This document shows positions 33,690-43,495 of a stretch of 64,000 bases of DNA, piece by piece. Location: the NCBI GenBank assembly GCA_965660815.1, contig CBFIBG010000011.1, forward strand, positions 1 to 64,000. The letters run 5' to 3'. The notes beneath the pieces are model-generated. The model worked only from the letters and a program-made list of their open reading frames with translations, had not been told where the DNA came from and made no database searches. A program made the position numbers and the translations under genes. This DNA is from Glaciecola sp965660815 (lineage in GTDB: Bacteria > Pseudomonadota > Gammaproteobacteria > Enterobacterales > Alteromonadaceae). Numbering within the stretch: position 1 is the stretch's first letter; every line of letters begins with the position of its first letter.

Positions 33690-36488
33690 TTGCCATATAG
33701 CACAGACAAGCCAGTACATATACATAACAAAGTGTTAGAAAACCGCTTAAGATTGTGTGTGCTTGATGATTACCACCAAAATGGAAGCACTTCTAAGACA
33801 TGCTTGTCTATTTCCCTCAATAAAGGACATTTCAGTGCGCGTGATTTCCCTGAAGGCTTGGCTCATTTATTCGAACATATGCTTTTTTCATCAAGCAAGC
33901 GTTTCCCTGACCCTAAAAAATTAGACGAGCACCTATTTGAGCATCACGGGCAATTTAATGCTTGGACTCAAGATGATTCTATGAATATTCAAATGTCTTG
34001 CGAGCCCAATGGATTTCTAACGGCGCTTGATATACTAATTGATAGACTGTGTCATCCATTATTCAACATTCGAGATATAGAGCACGAAACGTCAGTATTA
34101 GACGCAGAATTTAACTCTAAAAAGAACGACCCGCTTAGGAAGTTACTGTCAGTTCAAAAGGCAACATGCAATCAACAACATCCTTTTTCTAGATTTTCTT
34201 CTGGAAACGCACAAACTCTCTCTCATACCGGCACAGAGAAAATACAGAGTGACTTGATAAACTTTCATCGCATTTCAATTCAGGGACCAAACATCAGTGT
34301 TTGTGTGGGGACTAACCAAACAGAAAACACCAAGCAATTCAGAAAAATTATCATTGAGAAGTTAAATCAGATCCCGTCAAATAAAAATGTAACGAGTAAT
34401 GATGAGTCGGAACTGCCTTTAATTTATAACAGGGAACACCTAAAAAAGTTAATTTTGGTTGAGCAATCAAATATGACGCCTCAATTGGTGATTTCATATA
34501 TTGTGAAACACCGTTTCGACGATTCAAAAAATGCTCGAAGTTCTGCCTATTTGATGTTAAGCCATATGTTAGAGAGCAAGCACAAGAACGGTCTGTTTTA
34601 TCAACTTAAAAAACATAACTTAATAGAAGACATTTCTTGTGACTTTAAGCACTTAGACATCAATAACGATGAATTTTTTGTCAATCTTAAATTAACAAAA
34701 TACAATCTTGTAAGACTTGAAAAAACTTTGGAATTAGTTCAAAGATATATTGGATTTATATCCCAAAAAGGCATTGAAAACTGGCGTTACAGAGAGAAAT
34801 CTGAGCAATATAAGTTGGCGACTAAACTTGAGCGTCCACCTGGAATGCTTGAACAGTGCATCAATATATCACAACTACTGTTAGAGAATGCGTCCACCAT
34901 AGAGCTTGAGCATTACGTGCACTCCTGTAGTAAATTGGTGTTTGAAAAGCCGGTAATAAATACAGTTCTAAGTCAGCTCCAACCAACTAAAAAGCGCGTT
35001 TATGTAATTTCTGACGACGCATTGACTAACACTAAACTGGTCAAAGTGACTCCTCATTTTGGTGTTAGATACGCTACAAGTCCATTGCCAGATGTGCCCA
35101 ACAGGTTAAAAGACATCGTATTTGAAAAGCCTCGTCAAAATCCGTATATGCCGAAAGAGGTGTATTCATACGCACAAGTTTTAAAACAAAATGAGCCGCT
35201 GGTTAAGAAATCGAATTGGTCGACATTTAAGTTCTATCAACAATGCGAGCATAGCAGTCCTATTGGGGAATGCTATTTATCAATTTCCGACCCTAAGATG
35301 GGGAGCACTGCTCAACAAATTCGAATAAAGCGAATTTGGGTAGGTTGTTTACAAAAAGCGTGCGAAACGGCCTTTTTTGATGCCCATCTAGCAAGTTTGC
35401 ACCACCGCATCTACGCTCACAAAACAGGGGTAACCATACATATTCAGGGTGTTAGCGAAAAGCAAATCTTATATTCAATAGAACTACTGAACTTGGTATT
35501 AAATTTCAAAGCAAATAGCGATGATATTAAAAAAGCCATTACGCGCACTCGAGAGCAAAGCAGCCGTTCGCAAAATGTAAGGCCCCTTAACCAAATGTTT
35601 AATAAACTTATTGAGGTGTATCAGCCAAGTAGTCAAATTATTAAAGAAACACCGTTTGAGTTGACTGAACAGGATGTATTGAAGCAGCAAGAAGAGTATT
35701 TTAATACCTGTTTTGTAGAATGCTTAATGATCGGCAATTGGCAAGTTGAGCAGGCTCTGAAGTTCGAGGGCTTAATTCAAAAACGATTGAAGGATAGACA
35801 ACCGTTTGAAAGAACCATAATCCACCCTAAGCCTTTTATAGACGGTATTCATGTGCATACAAGGCTAAATTCATCATCAACGGTGGTGGTCTGGCATTAC
35901 ACTCCAGCGTATGAAGAGGAACTACAGCAACAAACAAGGTCTTCAAAGAAGAGTTTTTATAACGATATAGGCGCACGAGCCATTATTTTAGAACGGATTC
36001 TTTCTTTTACTGTCTTTAACGTACTCAGACAAAAATATAACATGGGTTATAGCCTTGGCGTGGGTTATAAACCTATCGGAAAATTGCCTGGAATTGCTAT
36101 TTACGTTGATTCTCCATCTCATTGTGAACAAGACATTTTCACTGGGCTTAGAGAAGTGCTGGATGAATCGGCTAAGGTATTGCACGAAAAAGAGTTTGAC
36201 TTCAATAAGCTGAAACGGGAGATCGTTCGGCAGGTAACCCCTGAAGATAAGAGCTTACGTCAAACTGCCAATAGAGCATGGCTGCACTTTGATGATGACA
36301 ATCCGCTGTTAGGTTATAAAGCATTAGTGACTGCAATAAAAGATACTCACCTTGACGATATTGAAAGATCGCTTGAAATATTGAGGTACAGTAATAAATA
36401 TCAGGTCATTAGCACTTTATCGGCCAATGACAAATCCAATATTGAAACATTAAACAAACCTACAGAAAATACATTGGACAAGCGTTAA
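33690..36488 (+). CDS. insulinase-type M16 zinc peptidase (protease III/insulysin-like)
   Basis: The 932-residue product is a four-domain M16A peptidase. The inverted zinc motif HLFEH is at 59-63 and the third ligand E140 lies in the SVLDAEF segment, with the expected spacing of 78 residues. Unlike E. coli protease III (PtrA, 962 residues, exported) it has no signal peptide and starts directly with the first M16 domain, suggesting a cytoplasmic insulysin-like enzyme. The start codon appears to be TTG (33690). The family cuts medium-sized peptides. No functional partner is adjacent. Confidence 0.87.
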   Translation: MPYSTDKPVHIHNKVLENRLRLCVLDDYHQNGSTSKTCLSISLNKGHFSARDFPEGLAHLFEHMLFSSSKRFPDPKKLDEHLFEHHGQFNAWTQDDSMNIQMSCEPNGFLTALDILIDRLCHPLFNIRDIEHETSVLDAEFNSKKNDPLRKLLSVQKATCNQQHPFSRFSSGNAQTLSHTGTEKIQSDLINFHRISIQGPNISVCVGTNQTENTKQFRKIIIEKLNQIPSNKNVTSNDESELPLIYNREHLKKLILVEQSNMTPQLVISYIVKHRFDDSKNARSSAYLMLSHMLESKHKNGLFYQLKKHNLIEDISCDFKHLDINNDEFFVNLKLTKYNLVRLEKTLELVQRYIGFISQKGIENWRYREKSEQYKLATKLERPPGMLEQCINISQLLLENASTIELEHYVHSCSKLVFEKPVINTVLSQLQPTKKRVYVISDDALTNTKLVKVTPHFGVRYATSPLPDVPNRLKDIVFEKPRQNPYMPKEVYSYAQVLKQNEPLVKKSNWSTFKFYQQCEHSSPIGECYLSISDPKMGSTAQQIRIKRIWVGCLQKACETAFFDAHLASLHHRIYAHKTGVTIHIQGVSEKQILYSIELLNLVLNFKANSDDIKKAITRTREQSSRSQNVRPLNQMFNKLIEVYQPSSQIIKETPFELTEQDVLKQQEEYFNTCFVECLMIGNWQVEQALKFEGLIQKRLKDRQPFERTIIHPKPFIDGIHVHTRLNSSSTVVVWHYTPAYEEELQQQTRSSKKSFYNDIGARAIILERILSFTVFNVLRQKYNMGYSLGVGYKPIGKLPGIAIYVDSPSHCEQDIFTGLREVLDESAKVLHEKEFDFNKLKREIVRQVTPEDKSLRQTANRAWLHFDDDNPLLGYKALVTAIKDTHLDDIERSLEILRYSNKYQVISTLSANDKSNIETLNKPTENTLDKR

Positions 36489-36499
36489 TTGCCATACTT

Positions 36500-36703
36500 T
36501 TACGCACGAAAATAAACGCTGTTATAGCCCGCTACTTTTCTTAAGTTAATTTTTTTGGAAATTTGAAACATAGGGAGTGCCATAGGCCCTAATACTATAC
36601 CTGCTGTTATCCAGCGTTTTTTGCCCATACCATTGCGAACAGTTTCTACAAAATAGTAGATGGTGCAAAGTATGAAGCTAATGATTATACCCATCGTGAT
36701 CAT
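36500..36703 (-). CDS. small membrane protein, 67 residues, unknown
   Basis: The frame encodes two hydrophobic segments (about 4-18 and 32-46) separated by a basic loop (RNGMGKKRW), then a basic tail. A conserved-looking LGPMALPMF turn resembles small bacterial membrane proteins of unknown function. It converges with the M16 peptidase gene, 11 bp apart. Start ATG at 36701-36703, with a second ATG three codons later. Real but uncharacterised is the most likely reading. Confidence 0.5.
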   Translation of the reverse strand: MITMGIIISFILCTIYYFVETVRNGMGKKRWITAGIVLGPMALPMFQISKKINLRKVAGYNSVYFRA

Positions 36704-36732
36704 AATTAAGCCTGTTACTTTGCATTTAATAT

Positions 36733-36752
36733 AAAAGAGATAGCCTCTTTTT
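36733..36752 (+). terminator. weak AT-rich hairpin, possible terminator
   Basis: AAAAGAG (36733-36739) pairs with CTCTTTT (36745-36751) and a further T follows. The stem is AT-rich and weak. It could serve plus-strand transcription from the M16 gene, 245 bp upstream. Confidence 0.3.
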
Positions 36753-36780
36753 ACGGTGTTATTGAAACTTATGTTTGTTG

Positions 36781-36813
36781 AAAAAAAGTCACTGATACAT
36801 TATTTCAGTGACT
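36781..36813 (-). terminator. terminator of fadIJ
   Basis: On the minus strand AGTCACTGA (36805-36813) and TCAGTGACT (36787-36795) form a perfect 9 bp stem with a 9 nt loop, followed by T7. It lies about 70 bp after the fadJ stop. Confidence 0.8.
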
Positions 36814-36884
36814 ATATTTTAGACAAAATATGGAAGTTTGGTATAGGATAAAGGTAGTAAATTTATCCTATAAAAGTACTGCTA

Positions 36885-39005
36885 TTAGTAGAAGGTGTCT
36901 TTGTTATCTCGCATTTTTATCAGTAACTCAGCTGGTTTGTACTTATCACTGTAAGTGGTTGCATAATGCTCAAGTCTATTCACGATATGGTCAATGCCTA
37001 ATGAATCCATATATCTAAATGGACCGCCTCTAAATGGAGGGAACCCAATCCCAAAGATTGCGCCTATGTCACCATCCCTAGGGTTTCTGATCACTTCTTC
37101 GTCTAAACACATCGCGGCTTCATTTAACATCAATAATACACAGCGCTCAACGACCGTTGCATCCGTATACTTGGTCACCGGTGAAATACCCAGTAATTCG
37201 TAAACTGACTCATCCACCTCTTTACCATTGCTTTTATCTTTTTTCTTGCCTGAATAGTCATAAAAACCCGACTGATTTTTTTTGCCTTTACGGTCGTTGT
37301 CCAACAATTTATTGAAAGCATCTGGCGAAGCAAATCGTTCACCAAATTGATTCATTAAAATGGGGATAATTTTCGTCCCAACATCAATGCCAACTTCATC
37401 TAAAAGCTTAAATGCACCGACTGGAAAACCAAACTTAACCAATGCTTTGTCGATAGCGTCTATTGGTTGACCTTCCATTGCTAAATATCCAGCTTCACTC
37501 ATGTAAGGAGCCAAAATCCTATTGACATAAAACCCGGCTCCATCTTTCACCACAATAGGAGTTTTTCCTTGTCTTTTCGCAAATTCAACTGTTGTAGATA
37601 TAGTCTGCGCCGATGTCTTGTCATGTGGTATGACTTCAGCTAGTGGCATTTTATCCACTGGTGAGAAATAATGCAGCCCAATAACGTTTTCAGGCCTATC
37701 CGCTTCAGCAGCAATATCTGCAATAGGAATTGAGCTAGTGTTAGAAGCGAAGATGGTATTTTCATTGCACCGGGCTTCTATATCTGCCACCATTTTTTGC
37801 TTTAAAGACACATCTTCAAATACTGCTTCTATCACTATATCCCTGTTTTTGTAACCAGAATAGTCCAAGCACCCAGTCACCAGTGACAACTGCTTTTGCA
37901 TAGTGGACTTTGATATAAACCGTCTCTTTACCTTTTTGTTCAAGAGATCGAAGCTGTACCTCATGGCGCCTGCAATGCCATTTTCACTGATATCCTTTAT
38001 TCTCACCGGCACATTGGCTTTGATTGCGCTGACAAAAGCGATGCCTCCCCCCATTAGCCCGCCACCAAGAACACCTACACTGCTAATTTTATTAGGTTCC
38101 ACATCCTTAACACCACTCTCTTTTTTCATGTGGGTCGTTGCAAAGAATATCTCTCTGAGCTCTTTCGACTCTGGCGTCATTACGAGTTTTCCAAACAACT
38201 TAGCTTCAGTTTCAAAGCCCTTATCAGGATTTTCGCAACCTGCTTCAATACAATCAATAATGTACATCGGCGCAGGGTAATTTCCTTTTGTTTTCGACAG
38301 AGTTTGCTCTTTGGCTTTTTTAAACAATATCCCTCGGCCAAATCCCGTATTCTCTAGCGCCCGGTTCATCAACGATTTTTTTAATGTTCTACGTTTCACC
38401 GGATTTTGAGCGAACTTTTCTGCCACGTCCATTAAAATAGAGTGAGGCACGCAGTCATCAACAATGCCGTATTTTTTCGCTTGCTTAGCTCTGGCAGGGC
38501 TTCCTGTCAGCATCATTTTCATGGCTTTTTGGATGCCGATTAGGGCCGGTAGCCTCTGTGTGCCGCCACTTCCAGGTAACAGCCCCAGCTGAACTTCAGG
38601 TAACCCTAATTGCGTTTTGTCGCTATCTGAACATACTCTGTAATCGCATGCTAACGCGAGTTCTAATCCTCCACCAAGGGCTGGACCGTGAATAGCGGCA
38701 ACAAATGTCTTATTCATTTTCTCGATGCGATCAAATATCTTCTGGCCTTGTATAGACAATATCTCTGCGTCTTTTTCAGATTCGCATTGAGCTAACATAC
38801 TGACATCGGCCCCTGCGACAAAGGAGTCTTTTTTACCACTCACAATAACCACAGACTTTATAGCTGAGTCACTTTCTACTTCATTCAGAATTTCAGTTAT
38901 TTCATCGCCAAAACTTGATTTAAGAGTATTCATGGTGTCACCTTTGACATCCATAGTTAACAATGCAATACCGTTGTCTTGTCTTGCTAAGCTAAAAGCA
39001 CTCAT
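36885..39005 (-). CDS. fadJ: fatty acid oxidation complex subunit alpha FadJ
   Basis: Bifunctional enoyl-CoA hydratase / 3-hydroxyacyl-CoA dehydrogenase of beta-oxidation, about 706 residues (E. coli FadJ 714). The N-terminal crotonase domain shows SFVAGADVSML, ALGGGLELALACDYRV and GLPEVQLGLLPGSGGTQRLP. The NAD-binding dehydrogenase domain starts near SSVGVLGGGLMGGGIA, and the C-terminal part has GFYVNRILAPYMSEA and FPPFRGGPFRY. The ATG at 39003-39005 overlaps the fadI stop; the longer upstream frame lies inside fadI and was rejected. Confidence 0.96.
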   Translation of the reverse strand: MSAFSLARQDNGIALLTMDVKGDTMNTLKSSFGDEITEILNEVESDSAIKSVVIVSGKKDSFVAGADVSMLAQCESEKDAEILSIQGQKIFDRIEKMNKTFVAAIHGPALGGGLELALACDYRVCSDSDKTQLGLPEVQLGLLPGSGGTQRLPALIGIQKAMKMMLTGSPARAKQAKKYGIVDDCVPHSILMDVAEKFAQNPVKRRTLKKSLMNRALENTGFGRGILFKKAKEQTLSKTKGNYPAPMYIIDCIEAGCENPDKGFETEAKLFGKLVMTPESKELREIFFATTHMKKESGVKDVEPNKISSVGVLGGGLMGGGIAFVSAIKANVPVRIKDISENGIAGAMRYSFDLLNKKVKRRFISKSTMQKQLSLVTGCLDYSGYKNRDIVIEAVFEDVSLKQKMVADIEARCNENTIFASNTSSIPIADIAAEADRPENVIGLHYFSPVDKMPLAEVIPHDKTSAQTISTTVEFAKRQGKTPIVVKDGAGFYVNRILAPYMSEAGYLAMEGQPIDAIDKALVKFGFPVGAFKLLDEVGIDVGTKIIPILMNQFGERFASPDAFNKLLDNDRKGKKNQSGFYDYSGKKKDKSNGKEVDESVYELLGISPVTKYTDATVVERCVLLMLNEAAMCLDEEVIRNPRDGDIGAIFGIGFPPFRGGPFRYMDSLGIDHIVNRLEHYATTYSDKYKPAELLIKMRDNKDTFY

Positions 39006-40315
39006 TATTCTGTCTCCACTATCATTGCCGCGCCTAAACCACCGGCTGCACATGCAGTTAACAAACCTGTACCGCCGCCTCTTCGATGAAGTTCATTTAA
39101 CATTTGAGTTATCATTCTTGTGCCTGTCGCAGCAAATGGATGCCCGTATGCGATCGAGCTCCCCATTACATTAAATTTATCCATGTCAATTTCACCGGTC
39201 GCTTTCTGGCGATTCAACTTATCCTGCGCAAACTTATCACTTGCGAACATTTTAATATTGGCGAGAGTTTGAGCGGCAAATGCCTCATGCATTTCAATGA
39301 GTGTTAAATCATTGAGCGCCATACCAGCGCGGTCAAGAGCAATGGGAGTAGCATAAGAAGGCCCCATCAACATGTCTTCCCAAACATCAATCGCAGAAAA
39401 CGCATAAGATTTTATATACCCAAGTATTTGATAGCCCATTTCTTTGGCTTTAGATTCGGTCATCATGATAATGGCTGATGCACCATCTGTGAGAGGCGTA
39501 GCATTGGCTGCTGTAACTGAACCGTACTTTTTATCAAATACTGGTTTTAATTTGGCATAACTGTCAAGCTTACTGTCAAATCTAATGTTATTGTCTTTAG
39601 ACAAGGCCCCTTTGTATGGCTCTGCATAGGCTGTCATGACTTCGCTATCAAGGTTACCTTTTTCCCAGTTTTCAGCGGCCAGTGAATGAGATCTGTGTGC
39701 CAGCTCATCTTGTTCCCGTCGAGAAATGCCATGCGTTTTTGCCATCTGTTCAGCCGTTTGTCCCATAGACAAACCGGTCGAATATTCAGCAACAGCAGGA
39801 GGCACTGGAAGCAAGTCTTTCATTCCGAGCTTTTTAAAAATCGTGAATTTTTGCCCTACCGTTTTTGCTTTTTGTAGGTCGACTAAAGCTCTGGCAAGAT
39901 TTTTTGATACTCCAATAGGTGAAACAGAGGTAGAGTCAGCGCCCCCCGCAATACCCACCTCAATATTTCCGGCAAGCATAGACTCTGCAATGTTTACCGT
40001 TGACTGGAAGCTAGTCGCACAAGCTCTAGAAACGCTGTAGGCGTCGGTACTGACACTCATACCGGTTCCAAGCACAATTTCTCTCGCAATGTTAGGGGCT
40101 TCTGGCATTTGTACAACTTGCCCATAGACCACTTGCTGTACCCAGTTAGGGTCAAGCTCATGTCGAACCATAAGTTCGTTAACCACCAATTTAGCTAAAT
40201 CAACCGCAGGCACGCCATGAAAATAGGTGGCCATTTTAGCAAAAGGCGTTCGCAAGCCAGCGACGATGGCGATTCTATCCCCGCTTTGTGTTTTCAACAC
40301 TTGTTTATTTGACAT
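39005..40315 (-). CDS. fadI: acetyl-CoA acyltransferase FadI (beta-ketothiolase)
   Basis: Beta subunit of the FadIJ complex that cleaves 3-ketoacyl-CoA. The 436 residues equal E. coli FadI in length. The nucleophile C99 lies in SVSRACATSFQ. The other catalytic blocks are EMHEAFAAQTLANIK, SIAYGHPFAATGTR and LLTACAAGGLGAAMIVE. It is first in the operon, with the stop overlapping the fadJ start. A FadR-type palindrome lies upstream. Confidence 0.96.
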   Translation of the reverse strand: MSNKQVLKTQSGDRIAIVAGLRTPFAKMATYFHGVPAVDLAKLVVNELMVRHELDPNWVQQVVYGQVVQMPEAPNIAREIVLGTGMSVSTDAYSVSRACATSFQSTVNIAESMLAGNIEVGIAGGADSTSVSPIGVSKNLARALVDLQKAKTVGQKFTIFKKLGMKDLLPVPPAVAEYSTGLSMGQTAEQMAKTHGISRREQDELAHRSHSLAAENWEKGNLDSEVMTAYAEPYKGALSKDNNIRFDSKLDSYAKLKPVFDKKYGSVTAANATPLTDGASAIIMMTESKAKEMGYQILGYIKSYAFSAIDVWEDMLMGPSYATPIALDRAGMALNDLTLIEMHEAFAAQTLANIKMFASDKFAQDKLNRQKATGEIDMDKFNVMGSSIAYGHPFAATGTRMITQMLNELHRRGGGTGLLTACAAGGLGAAMIVETE

Positions 40316-40859
40316 GTTGCTTCCTTATATAAGCATCAAGTTTATGTGTACATAACTATGTGACTGTCTAATTACAATGGAATTCACCAGAGCTTGGTTT
40401 ACACATATATTCTGCGATGGTTTGAAATTTTTCATTTCATCGCCCACCTCTGGTCTGACCACTATGGAAATTGTGACAAAATTAAAACTAAATAGCAAAT
40501 ATATGCGTTGATCATTTTGAGAAAACATTATCATCTGGCAGGTATCGAGCCCATTTGCACGCTGAGTCTTATAAGCAGAACCCATTAACGTATTTGTATT
40601 TTGGCCAACAGATAAATTATTCAGGGATGTGCCGCGTTGCTTAAATATTGCCAGTCAAGAGCAATGTAATTGTCAGGACGATATTAATATAAAAGAACTT
40701 TTTACCCGACTATGAGTCGTAAAACGGTAATTTAAACCCTGAATAAAAAACTAGCAGTTAGTAGATAAAGCTAAGAATTGTAAGTTTCGTATCTTGAGTT
40801 TCAATGAAAGCAACTTATATACATACACTAAGAATTTTATTTTCGATTTGGAAGCATTT
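40316..40859. other. intergenic region fadI-moxR (544 bp)
   Basis: Non-coding region between divergent operons. It holds the FadR-like site and must hold promoters for fadIJ and the Bat cluster, but I could not place either with confidence. An 86-codon minus-strand frame (40325-40585) has no credible sequence features. No RNA gene was recognised. Confidence 0.5.
40450..40460. promoter_or_regulatory. FadR-like operator core upstream of fadI
   Basis: CTGGTCTGACC contains the full TGGTC-N-GACC core of the E. coli FadR site, about 135 bp upstream of the fadI start. Outer positions agree less well (about 11 of 16 over the 17 bp consensus). Some Alteromonadales control fad genes by PsrA as well, so the regulator is not certain. 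Confidence 0.4.
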
Positions 40860-41864
40860 ATGTCAGAGCAAACTCAAATCGCCAGTCAACTACAAGAGCA
40901 GAATACTATGCACCTGCAATTCAACCAACTACTCGCTCATTTAGATCAAGAGGTATTGGGACAACATCATCTTACTCAAAGTATCATCATTGCGTTACTT
41001 GCAGATGGGCATTTACTAGTAGAGGGACCACCTGGGTTAGCCAAAACCAGAGCAGTCAATGCTCTTTCTGATGGCATGGAAGCAAACTTTCATAGAGTCC
41101 AATTCACTCCCGACTTGCTACCAGCAGATTTGACGGGAACGGATATTTATCGGCCAGAAACAGGAGAATTTGTATTTCAGAAGGGGCCTTTGTTTCACAA
41201 TCTTGTATTAGCGGACGAAATCAATAGAGCGCCAGCAAAAGTACAATCTGCCCTTTTAGAAGCCATGGCTGAACGCCAAATAACAGTTGGCAGCAATACC
41301 TACAAGCTTCCGGATTTATTTTTAGTAATGGCCACTCAGAACCCATTAGAACAGGAGGGAACCTATCCTCTTCCTGAAGCTCAACTAGACCGATTTTTAA
41401 TGCACGTAGAAATTGATTATCCAGACGCAGAAACTGAGCATAAAATATTGGCATTAACTCGTAATGAAGCGCTTAAAGAAAGTCCACTCAAGAATCAAAT
41501 CAAACTGTCTCAAGAAAATATTGCTCAGGCAAGAAAAGACATATTGAAAATACATGTATCAGAGGCCGCAGAGACCTACTTAGTGCAACTAATCATGGCC
41601 ACTCGCAAGCCTGAAAGCTATGACGCGACACTTAGGCAATGGATAGAAATTGGCGCTAGTCCAAGGGCTACGATTGCACTGGAGCGGTGCTCAAGGGCAC
41701 ATGCTTGGCTTCACCAGAGAGATTTTGTATCGCCTGAAGACATACAAGCTGTGCTTCCCAACGTACTTCGTCACCGCTTAATTTATTCTTACCAGGCGCA
41801 AGCGCAGGGTATCACGCCTAAAGACGTAATCGAAAAAATTCTAGCGCTTGTACCCGTGCCTTAA
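40860..41864 (+). CDS. MoxR-family AAA+ ATPase
   Basis: Cytoplasmic AAA+ ATPase of 334 residues, thought to act as a chaperone for the VWA proteins encoded downstream. Walker A reads EGPPGLAKTRAVNAL, Walker B LVLADEINRAPAKVQSALLEAM, sensor 1 MATQNPLEQEGTYPLPEAQLDRF, and an AAA lid follows. The ATG at 40860 has GGAAG 5 nt upstream; the longer frame begins at a TTG without a binding site. First gene of the moxR-DUF58-DUF4381-batA-batB-batD cluster. Confidence 0.93.
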   Translation: MSEQTQIASQLQEQNTMHLQFNQLLAHLDQEVLGQHHLTQSIIIALLADGHLLVEGPPGLAKTRAVNALSDGMEANFHRVQFTPDLLPADLTGTDIYRPETGEFVFQKGPLFHNLVLADEINRAPAKVQSALLEAMAERQITVGSNTYKLPDLFLVMATQNPLEQEGTYPLPEAQLDRFLMHVEIDYPDAETEHKILALTRNEALKESPLKNQIKLSQENIAQARKDILKIHVSEAAETYLVQLIMATRKPESYDATLRQWIEIGASPRATIALERCSRAHAWLHQRDFVSPEDIQAVLPNVLRHRLIYSYQAQAQGITPKDVIEKILALVPVP

Positions 41865-41876
41865 ATTGCAACCATT

Positions 41877-42896
41877 ATGAATATTTCAAACATACTATCT
41901 GCGTTAGAGTCAAACGGAGTGAGTTGTCAACTCAATGAGTTGGTCCGTTATCGGCCAATTGCCAGAAGGGTTAATTTAGCTCCGTTGAGCAAACATATAA
42001 ATAGCATGGCCGGCAATCTTAGTTCCAAGGTGAAAGGCCGGGGGATGGAGTTTGATGAAGCCAGACATTATCAGATAGGTGACGACATAAGAAGTATTGA
42101 CTGGAGAGTCACTGCAAGAACGGGTAAAACTCATACCAAATTATATCGAGAAGAACGAGAGCGACCAGTGCTTATTTTCGTAGATTTAGGCCCTTCTATG
42201 CATTTTGGTACTGCGCTATTGTATAAATCAGTACAAGCATTGCACGCCATGGCACTGATAAGTTTCGGCGCACTCGCCAGAGGTGATAAAATAGGGGCAA
42301 TGCTCTACACGGGTTCAAACGAACTTGAAATAAAACCAAAATCAACCTCAAAGCATGCCATGGCCATGCTAAATCAAGCGGTATTAACGCAACAGGCTTG
42401 CATCACAAAGTTACAAACTCAAAATCAAAAGTTTCAAACCATGCAAGATTTAGATTCACCGAAAAGCTTACAAAAGGAGTTCTACTTAACCAATCCTATT
42501 GCCCAATTGGCAAAGGTAGCGCGGCCAGGCTCGTTGGTCTATGTTATTTCCGACTTTTCTATGTTCAATGAACAAAGTTTTTCTGAACTGGGTCGCTTGG
42601 GAAGGCACTGTGAAATTCGGCCACTACGTATTTTTGACCCCATAGAAGAGCAACTCCCTTACAGTGCGTTAACTGAGAACGTCTTGGTAAGCGATGGTTT
42701 CAATGAAAAAACCTTGATATTAGGCGATAGAAGCCAAGCCGAGCAATATGAAATGCAAAGTAAAAACTGGTTTGATTATTTAAAAAACTCAATTCAACAA
42801 ATGAACGGAGAACTAAGACAAATAACCTCAGCAAAACCTGTAGAAGAGCAATTTATGGCCAGCAGACAAGGGTTAATTATAGGTGAGTTAGCATGA
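41877..42896 (+). CDS. DUF58 domain protein
   Basis: The 339 residues carry the DUF58 signature GRGMEFDEARHYQIGDDIRSIDWRVTARTGKTHTKLYREERERPV (about 59-103), followed by a VWA-like fold (LIFVDLGPSMHFG, LVYVISDFSMF). DUF58 proteins always accompany MoxR ATPases. The molecular role is unknown. It begins 12 bp after moxR and overlaps the next gene by 4 bp (ATGA). Confidence 0.9.
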   Translation: MNISNILSALESNGVSCQLNELVRYRPIARRVNLAPLSKHINSMAGNLSSKVKGRGMEFDEARHYQIGDDIRSIDWRVTARTGKTHTKLYREERERPVLIFVDLGPSMHFGTALLYKSVQALHAMALISFGALARGDKIGAMLYTGSNELEIKPKSTSKHAMAMLNQAVLTQQACITKLQTQNQKFQTMQDLDSPKSLQKEFYLTNPIAQLAKVARPGSLVYVISDFSMFNEQSFSELGRLGRHCEIRPLRIFDPIEEQLPYSALTENVLVSDGFNEKTLILGDRSQAEQYEMQSKNWFDYLKNSIQQMNGELRQITSAKPVEEQFMASRQGLIIGELA

Positions 42897-43495
42897 GTCC
42901 GAACCCACTTGACCAACTCGCAGATATAAATGTGCCACAAACGGTCTCACTATGGCCCTTGGCAGTAGGTTATTGGATGATATTAGGTCTCGCTTGTATT
43001 GCGGTGGCCATGGTAATTATTTGGGCAACTAAATACAAACACAGAAATAAAGCCAAAAAGCAGGCATTAACTCTAGTGAATAACCTTAACACTGAAGATC
43101 CTGAGTTTGCGCCAAAACTTCAAGTAATATTAAAAACCGTCGTTGCGCAATATCGAGGTTTAGACGACGCCTCCAAAAGTTTTGGCGAGACATACAGTGC
43201 TATACTGATAAAGATGTACAACGGCAAAAACACGGACAGCATCAAACAGTTAGGCAATTACTTATATCACTGCTTATATAGCCAAGCCACTGCTCAATCA
43301 GCACAGAATTCCGAAGGATTAGCTCAAAAGCCAACATCCGAACTGGACACGAGTGAACACAAATCCCAAGACTGGTTGAGCAGTCTTACCGTAAAGACAA
43401 TTGCATTAGATTGGCTCAAAAACCTAAACACATCTCAAATCTCGTCAGACACAGATGTTCGTCAAACTAGTCCTTTTGGAGCAAGAGAATGTTAG
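42893..43495 (+). CDS. DUF4381 membrane protein
   Basis: The 200 residues start with PLDQLADINVPQTVSLWPLAVGYWM, then one transmembrane helix (about 22-47), a basic stretch and a cytoplasmic domain. The position between DUF58 and the first VWA gene is where DUF4381 proteins occur in gammaproteobacterial Bat clusters. It overlaps both neighbours by a few bases. The function is not known. Confidence 0.8.
   Translation: MSPNPLDQLADINVPQTVSLWPLAVGYWMILGLACIAVAMVIIWATKYKHRNKAKKQALTLVNNLNTEDPEFAPKLQVILKTVVAQYRGLDDASKSFGETYSAILIKMYNGKNTDSIKQLGNYLYHCLYSQATAQSAQNSEGLAQKPTSELDTSEHKSQDWLSSLTVKTIALDWLKNLNTSQISSDTDVRQTSPFGAREC

Noticed and set aside
40325..40585. 86-residue minus-strand ORF upstream of fadI
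   Set aside because: No ribosome-binding site or protein-like features, and the FadR-like operator lies inside it.
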